Shown here piece by piece: positions 57,582 to 64,000 of a DNA stretch of 64,000 nt. Both the position numbers and the translations under genes were made by a program. The notes under the pieces were generated by a model. That model was given only the letters and a program-made list of their open reading frames with translations, ran no database searches and had not been told where the DNA came from. Source of the stretch: Tritrichomonas musculus. Its lineage: Eukaryota; Parabasalia; Tritrichomonadida; Tritrichomonadidae. The stretch covers positions 806,001 to 870,000 of the forward strand of contig JAPFFF010000040.1 of the NCBI GenBank assembly GCA_039105265.1. The letters run 5' to 3'. Position 1 is the stretch's first letter. Every line of letters begins with the position of its first letter.

Positions 57582-58667
57582 ATGGTTAAACAAAGGAACG
57601 AAGAGCAAAGAAGAGAAAGATTCGAAAAGTACTTTAATATGCTAGATAAAGATGGCTCAGGATGTTTAAGTTATGAAGAATTCAAAACATTCTTGATTCA
57701 ATACAACAAGAAAGAAATGGAAGAAAAGAAATACCAATTCTTTTTTAATGGAGCCGATGTTGATAATGGAGGTACTATTGATAAAGATGAACTGTGGGAT
57801 CTTGTTGAAGCCCTCCAAAAAAATGATCAACTTTACATTAATAAACTTTTCTTCCGTGCCATTGATGTAGACAAGAGCGGAGAAATCGATGCAGAAGAAT
57901 TTGTTACAATGGGAGAATTAAATGGAGTCACACTTACCAAAGAACAAGCAGAAGCCCAAATTAAAAAACTTACTGGTGGAGCTCACGTGATGAACTTCGC
58001 CCAAATGCATAAAGCACTTACTGGAAATGACATTCCTTTAGATACAGATCCGTATGATGGCAAACTTAAGAAACAAGAAGATAATGTTGTAACAAGAGAT
58101 GTACCTCAAAATAAAAATACTTCACAACCAGGCCTTTCAGAAGAAGAAAAGAATGAAATAAGAGCTTTGATCGCTAAATACGATAAAAGTGGAAATGGAA
58201 AACTTGAATTTGATGAATTCTTGGGTTTCATGAAAGAAGGTCTGAAAGTCGGTGATTCATCATCTCCCAATTTTTACACGCAAATGCGATTCCTCTATGA
58301 CGGTATGGACACGGATGGTTCACATAATCTTGATCAAGGTGAAATTATTCAATGCTTAGAAAATTTCAAGCTGAAAAACTTTAAATACATCACCAAGATG
58401 ATCTTTCGTGGGGCTGATGTCAATCATGATAAAAAAGTTACAATCGATGAATTAAAATTAGCATCGGAAAATCTTGGTGATAAGCAGTTCAATAAAGATG
58501 ATTTTGAAAAGCAATGCAAGCTTGAATTTGGATCAAAGAAGAAAGAACTAGAATACTGGGAATTCTACAAAATAATTACTGGCGAAACCATTGATAAAAA
58601 TAGTCCGGATTATGACCCTTATGAAGGAAAACTTCCAACCAAATCAAAATGCTGCATTTTGATTTAA
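57582..58667 (+). CDS. Six-EF-hand calcium-binding protein with C-terminal CAAX box (361 aa)
   Basis: Six EF-hand loops are visible: DKDGSGCLSYEE (22-33), DVDNGGTIDKDE (59-70), DVDKSGEIDAEE (95-106), DKSGNGKLEFDE (201-212), DTDGSHNLDQGE (243-254) and DVNHDKKVTIDE (279-290). The protein is an internal duplication: each half has three EF-hands and then a DPYDGKL or DPYEGKL stretch (156-162 and near 348). It ends KCCILI, so the last four residues CILI form a CAAX box, with Ile last favouring geranylgeranylation, and another Cys beside it. A membrane-tethered calcium sensor is likely. The stop is followed closely by AT-rich DNA. Confidence 0.88.
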   Translation: MVKQRNEEQRRERFEKYFNMLDKDGSGCLSYEEFKTFLIQYNKKEMEEKKYQFFFNGADVDNGGTIDKDELWDLVEALQKNDQLYINKLFFRAIDVDKSGEIDAEEFVTMGELNGVTLTKEQAEAQIKKLTGGAHVMNFAQMHKALTGNDIPLDTDPYDGKLKKQEDNVVTRDVPQNKNTSQPGLSEEEKNEIRALIAKYDKSGNGKLEFDEFLGFMKEGLKVGDSSSPNFYTQMRFLYDGMDTDGSHNLDQGEIIQCLENFKLKNFKYITKMIFRGADVNHDKKVTIDELKLASENLGDKQFNKDDFEKQCKLEFGSKKKELEYWEFYKIITGETIDKNSPDYDPYEGKLPTKSKCCILI

Positions 58668-60934
58668 GTTTATGGTCAATTATGAAATTTTATATAAAAA
58701 TATTTTTATGAAATAACTTTGTATTTTAAGTATAGACAATTTCATAAGGCAATGCATTTATTTTCCACTCTAATTTGAAAATAATTGGTTAAATTTTAAT
58801 CTAAGTTATAATGTCCTGTGAAATCACAGTCCCCACTTTTTCTTAAAAATAGGTTATTTTTATGCAAATGTTCATAAAGCGTCCAAAAAGTGAACTGGAA
58901 ATGGTTCAATTTTCGGTTTTACTGGTAAAGCTTGCTAGTTGTCTAACCAGCACATTTACATTCTTTAAAAAAAAAAAAATTTATGAAAAGATCAACATTC
59001 TTTAAAAAAATATTTCATTTAAGTAGACTTGTGAAGCTAATAGCTGACTTTAATCTTTCTTCAGGTGGACATAAAACAATTTCGTCAATGAATATTCATT
59101 TTTGATTAAGTGCTATGTTTAGCCTCTCAAAAAGTGGAGATTTAAAACATCTATAATTTTCATAATAAGGTATTTTTAATTTATTTTATAGTCTATATAT
59201 AATGTAAAAGTATATAATTTATTATTTATATGGCTATAAAAGCAAAATTACATTAAAATAAAAATCTCATATTTATGATTTTTTTTATATCTGAAATATT
59301 CTTGCTCCGAAGAGATAGTTTGATTTTTATTTATTTTTAAAATATTTTATACTAGGAAACCATATCATTTCGAATTATCCTCTAATAGTTATTTTGATTT
59401 TACGTTTTCTCCTCTCAAAATTCAATGAGAAAAAATAATCAAAATAATCAATAGAATTCCATTGAAATTATTTTTCTGAGTTTCTTCTCAATCAGTTCAT
59501 AAACAATAATTTATAATTATTGCGAATATTTTTATGATAAATGATATATATTTGTCGTATAATAAATATAAAATATTTATTTAAAAATAAAATATTAATT
59601 ATAGAACGATAACGCTTAAAAAATTACATCAATTCAACAATCTTCTAAAAATCTTTATTTTGAATATAATGAACATAACAAATCTTAATAAAATTGAACA
59701 AAATGGATTATTTTAAGTACTAGAACAATTCTCACAATCAATGAAAATCCCATTAAAAAGAATATTATTATTGTAGAAATTTATAAGAAACATTTTAAAA
59801 AAAAGCATTCAGTCTTAGGAATATATAAGAAAATATAATCATAAATTTTAATTTCTCCTTTTATTTTTTAATTCAATCAATTAAAAATCTAAAGCATTAA
59901 CTGATCAAAAACAATATAGATTTTTTATTTTTCAAATGTATTCTATAAATTCAAAAATGTTCTACTAATGCATTTGATGCTTGAATAGATTAAAATATCC
60001 ACGAATGTGGAAAAAATAAATCTCAAGCAATTGATGTCAGTTTTGAAGAATTAAAGAGGAATATTTTTAAAATATCAAATTAATATAAATATTAATTATA
60101 TATGCTAATAAATATACTATTTATTTCCTATATTCCAATGTAATACTATTTATTATTTTTTTAAAATATCTTTCAAAAATAAATTTTTTTGAATACTCAA
60201 TGATAAAATTTAAAATTCAAATATTTTAATTTAAAATAAGTATATTTCCTTTTAATTATATATCAAATATATATAAAATATATAAAATATTATTAATACA
60301 TATAAAATAAAATAATATAAAATAAATAATAAATAAAAATAATCTGAAAAAACATCATTTTTTCTGTTAATTCAATTTATTTATTTCCTATATTCGCATA
60401 GATAATTTACTAAATAAAAAAATAAAATTGTATTTATGATTCAAATAATATTAATAATAAATCAATATATAAAATAATTCATAATAACCTAAATATATTA
60501 ATATATATAACTATTATTTGGATTAGAAATTTCAATTCATTTTTTTAGTTTTGTGAGTATTTAACTTTTTCTGAAAAAAATTATCAAAAAGTTTTTCTAA
60601 ATATAACTTTTTCAATATTTTTAATTGTTTTTTACCAATTGATTGTTTTTATTATATTACGTATGAAAAGCATTATTATAATAAAATAAGCATATAATTA
60701 TAAATATAGTATAATTAAAAAATTAATATTACAATAATAAAAATGAAAAAATTTAAATAATATTAAGATAATCGCATTTTTTGATATTGATATAATTTCA
60801 AAAAGTTCAATTTCAATTTGTTTTATATATTTAATGTAAATATTCAAAATATCATGAACATAAATAATCTCAGAAATATTTCAGATAAATTATTTGAATT
60901 ATAATTAAAAGATAAGAAATATATTGAAAAGGAG
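58668..60934. other. Long AT-rich intergenic region, nothing recognised
   Basis: About 2.3 kb, with A/T runs throughout. I see no coding frame, tRNA or clear transposon. A weak CYCCACTTTTT inverted pair lies at about 58832 and 59134. Confidence 0.7.
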
Positions 60935-63900
60935 ATGGAGTTAAGAGTTACTTCATCTCAGGAATCTTTTTCAGCTCAGACAGACGTTGAACCATATTTC
61001 CAAAGTGCATTATCTAGAAATATATTGCCAATTCTGAGTAACCTCTCCCAAATATATTTACCTTTTCAGTCATTAGAATTTTTTCAGATAATTATATGCA
61101 TTTTACAATTCCTTTGTTCTTCTTTTTGGACGCCAGCTGGAAATTATTGGATTAAAAACAAATTTATGAGTATTCTACATTATATAGCTTTTTTTTCAAC
61201 AATTCATCGCGATAATACTGAAAATATAATTCTTTGCTGTGTACTTTTAGCTGTTGTTTTCATTATTTCTATACTATTTTTAATAGAATTTATTCATTTT
61301 TACAAAACTCGTCGAATTATCAAGACCATTCTCATCATCATTCGAATTTACTTTATAGTTTTTGGTGGCGCCATTATCCATCCTTTATCATCTTTAATTG
61401 GCCATTTATTTGATTTAACAATTCAAACACACAAAGCGAGTCACATAATTATGCTAATTTTCACTTTTATTGGCTTTTTGTTAGCCGAAGGATTGTTTTA
61501 TATTAATCAAAAATTTATAAATCAATCGATATATATTCATAAATCATTATGGGTAACTTTTGATTCAACTTTGTTGTTATTTCTTTTTATGTGGAATCCA
61601 CTTTTTCTATTGTTAAGTCATTTATTCAAATATTATCCAATCTGGGCACTTTTTATCTTAATTTTTTTTCACATATTGTTGATTATCTCTTCCTTTGTTA
61701 ATTACACTTGGATGTCCTGTATTGATGATCTTGGAAATGCAATTCAGCCATCAATTCTTTGTTCGTTAATTTTCAACGATATTTTTCGAATCGTTGTTGA
61801 ATGCTTCAATTTTATTCAAGAAGAATATTTTGTGTTAATTTGTTTCTTGGTTTTTGTTGTTTTGATATTGGTTTTTATTTTGGTTAACAGATTCATTAGG
61901 AAAAAAATAAATTTGAATTTGTCTTATTCACAATTAAATGCTCTTCCCGAATTTGCCGAAAAAGACAACTTGAGAAATTATGATCCTTCTATAGAAGGCA
62001 AATTCAATTATTTCGCTGAACTTAATTTGGATCATAAAATTAATAAAGCTATGGTTTATTTGATTGTTGGTTTTACATCGTGTTCTGAAATGTTCGTTGA
62101 TTATTCGCTCATTCATTTTTGTATGGAAAATTATCAACAATCATCAAAAATGATGGTCTTGCTAATTCATCTGTTATCTTATTTTAAATCTGAGGGGAAG
62201 CGGTTAGATATGCTCTTAAAATTACTCCATTTAAATCGCGATCTCGATTTCTATAGTCATTTCATATTTTATCAAGTCAATCATGTCAAAATTTTCCGTC
62301 AAACAACGTCGACTGATAATTCAACGACCAGATTGAATGAATTGAAACATCTTTCAAAAAATTTAGAAAATCAATTGAAAACTTTTTGGAGCCTTGAAAC
62401 AGCTGATATGAATACACTTAATCAACTAGAGCGACAACAAAGAAGTTTGAGTAATTTGTGGGATGAATCAATTGAAGATAATTGGTCTTCTGTTTCATTT
62501 CGTGAAGAACATGTCAGATTTTTAATTGAGTCATGTACTGACTTCCAAAGAGCTGTTCGAATGGAAAACATTAAAGAAAAAATTGACATTTTAAGAAATA
62601 GCAGGGATGATTTATGCTTCTTATCTTTATTGCTATGCTTCCCTCAATACTTAAAGAATAAAATTGTTGATTATGAAGGAAATCCAAATAAAAAAAGAAT
62701 AAAAGATGCTACAACCACGTCAACTAATTCTCATAGTGAAAAAGATATTACATCGTCGTCCGATTATGACTTTACAATTGAAGAACAAATAGCGAATTCA
62801 ATAATGTCATATGGAAGATTGAGGTTGTCTATGCAGAATGTTTTAAATCTTTCAAAACCATCAATGTCAAAAGTTTTATTTTCTTATTCATTGTTTTCAA
62901 TGATTGTATCAACTGTCTTAATTTGTTTTATTTTTGCTAGTTTTACCAATTCCTTTGATTCATTTGACGATTGGAATCGTCAAGTTGGAGTTTTGGTTGA
63001 ATTGAGAGTAGCTTATGCAAAATCATTTTTATGTTTATCGATTTTTTTTGGAAAATCAACTGGTCGTTTTCTAATTGATTCAATTGATTGTAATACTACT
63101 ATTGTTAAAAAAGAGAATCAATACTTTATGATGCATGATTCTGATTTTGATATCTTGGCCTTATATTATGCAAATGAAGCCAAAAAGCAGTTTTCGAATC
63201 TAATGGAAGCCATTACTCAATTATCAATGGAAAAAGTTGGAATTTCAACTTTGACTGATTTACTTTTTGGTTCATATATTAACTCAACGGCATGCATAAA
63301 TGGTGAAATATTTAATCATGTTGAGTGGTCAATGGAGCAATCTTTGAATTTTGATATTATGACTTTTCAAATGCTTTCATCGAACACTTCAGAAGTTAAA
63401 GATTGGTTCATTAACAATACTTTCTGGTGCCATGATATCACTACATTTCCATCTGTTGAAAACATGTTTACAGTTATACAAAATGCATTAACGTATGATC
63501 TTTCCAATTCATCAGCTAAAACATCTCAAAGTACACTTTTTGGAATGATTTTAATTGGTCCTTGTCACCTTTTAATATGCGTTTTACCAATGCCAATAAT
63601 CATTTATTTCTATTCAAAAGAAATAAATGAATTGATAAGAATTATGCTTAATACAGATCAGGAATACAAAGATCAAGCAAAATCTAACATTTCATTATCA
63701 GCTCTAAATGAAAATGATAATTTGATTCCACCAATTGAAAATATATCATTTAATTGGAAATTCTTTTTATTTTCATTCTCTATTATTTTATGTTTTTGTT
63801 GTTTTATTTTGTTTGTAGAGTTGATTCTCTATTTTTACAAAGTAATGAGTGACGATATTCGTAATTTTGGATTTTTCACTTGTTATTTTTCATTAGTTCG

Positions 63901-64000
63901 AGCTTATCTAATTGAAATTCTCATTGAAACAATGAATGCTGTTTATAATGTTGATATAAATGCTAACTATATCACCAATATTGAATTTGATGCTCAAATA
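60935..64000 (+). CDS. Large multi-pass membrane protein, trichomonad cyclase-type N-terminus (runs off window)
   Basis: A single frame is open from the ATG at 60935 to the window end, 1022 codons. After a short polar start come many hydrophobic segments within the first 320 residues (for example FFQIIICILQFLCSSFW, IILCCVLLAVVFIISILFL, ILIIIRIYFIVFGG, FIGFLLAEGLFYI, FVLICFLVFVVLILVFILV). A cytoplasmic-looking region of about 320 residues, including HFIFYQVNHVKIFRQTTS, follows; then further membrane spans near residues 650 and 870-885 and one near 950. Trichomonads have many such proteins that end in an adenylate/guanylate cyclase domain. That domain would lie past base 64,000, so the assignment is by architecture. 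No initiator is obvious upstream. Confidence 0.65.
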   Translation, partial: MELRVTSSQESFSAQTDVEPYFQSALSRNILPILSNLSQIYLPFQSLEFFQIIICILQFLCSSFWTPAGNYWIKNKFMSILHYIAFFSTIHRDNTENIILCCVLLAVVFIISILFLIEFIHFYKTRRIIKTILIIIRIYFIVFGGAIIHPLSSLIGHLFDLTIQTHKASHIIMLIFTFIGFLLAEGLFYINQKFINQSIYIHKSLWVTFDSTLLLFLFMWNPLFLLLSHLFKYYPIWALFILIFFHILLIISSFVNYTWMSCIDDLGNAIQPSILCSLIFNDIFRIVVECFNFIQEEYFVLICFLVFVVLILVFILVNRFIRKKINLNLSYSQLNALPEFAEKDNLRNYDPSIEGKFNYFAELNLDHKINKAMVYLIVGFTSCSEMFVDYSLIHFCMENYQQSSKMMVLLIHLLSYFKSEGKRLDMLLKLLHLNRDLDFYSHFIFYQVNHVKIFRQTTSTDNSTTRLNELKHLSKNLENQLKTFWSLETADMNTLNQLERQQRSLSNLWDESIEDNWSSVSFREEHVRFLIESCTDFQRAVRMENIKEKIDILRNSRDDLCFLSLLLCFPQYLKNKIVDYEGNPNKKRIKDATTTSTNSHSEKDITSSSDYDFTIEEQIANSIMSYGRLRLSMQNVLNLSKPSMSKVLFSYSLFSMIVSTVLICFIFASFTNSFDSFDDWNRQVGVLVELRVAYAKSFLCLSIFFGKSTGRFLIDSIDCNTTIVKKENQYFMMHDSDFDILALYYANEAKKQFSNLMEAITQLSMEKVGISTLTDLLFGSYINSTACINGEIFNHVEWSMEQSLNFDIMTFQMLSSNTSEVKDWFINNTFWCHDITTFPSVENMFTVIQNALTYDLSNSSAKTSQSTLFGMILIGPCHLLICVLPMPIIIYFYSKEINELIRIMLNTDQEYKDQAKSNISLSALNENDNLIPPIENISFNWKFFLFSFSIILCFCCFILFVELILYFYKVMSDDIRNFGFFTCYFSLVRAYLIEILIETMNAVYNVDINANYITNIEFDAQI

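Noticed and set aside
58829-59144. Weak inverted pair CYCCACTTTTT, possible MITE
   Set aside because: Only about 11 bp match, and no target duplication or second copy is visible.
1-64000. CRISPR arrays, bacterial ribosome sites or introns
   Set aside because: No spaced repeats, no bacterial signals, and no conserved trichomonad splice motifs seen; the genome is eukaryotic and the genes read through without introns.

Overview
The window looks like part of a parabasalid (trichomonad) genome, most like Tritrichomonas or Trichomonas. The evidence is very AT-rich DNA, intronless genes, short 5' leaders with an initiator of the TCA-Y-T/A type just before the ATG, stop codons merged with TAAA poly(A) signals (often TAAATAAA), TKL-type kinase-Sel1 repeat proteins, a discoidin-domain pseudogene, and a very large multi-pass protein of the kind trichomonads attach to nucleotide cyclases. 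The species is an inference.

Bases 1 to about 43,000 are most of one giant Maverick/Polinton element, a virus-like DNA transposon. Its left end lies outside the window and its right end falls somewhere between about 42,400 and 43,600. Recognisable parts are a retroviral-type integrase (minus, cut by base 1), a D5-like SF3 helicase, a KilA-N protein, a 1230-codon protein-primed family B DNA polymerase, an FtsK/HerA-like packaging ATPase, two adjacent paralogous major-capsid-type proteins of about 600 residues, a candidate penton-sized protein, two fibre-like coiled-coil proteins (1220 and about 940 residues), a set of basic SAP-domain proteins, and one giant 3785-residue protein. The element looks largely whole in its core genes, with perhaps two or three breaks in accessory genes, so it is probably young.

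Its layout splits in two. From 1 to 13 kb lie replication, integration and many small coiled-coil genes, which share a conserved upstream block (AACGGTTTTGACA followed by an initiator) that is used in both directions in several divergent pairs. From 13 to 42 kb lie the DNA-packaging, basic-core and capsid genes, which lack that block. This reads as an early/late transcription scheme, with early genes tied to a Myb-like site.

From 43.6 kb on is host DNA. It holds a decayed discoidin-type gene, a tRNA-like sequence, a 1429-residue kinase with Sel1 repeats, two tandem copies of a TKL kinase-Sel1 gene (the first with a one-base frameshift, the second with a sharply GC-richer 3' half), a 455-bp mariner-type MITE flanked by TA, a six-EF-hand protein with a CAAX end, and at 60,935 to the window end the first 1022 codons of a multi-pass membrane protein.
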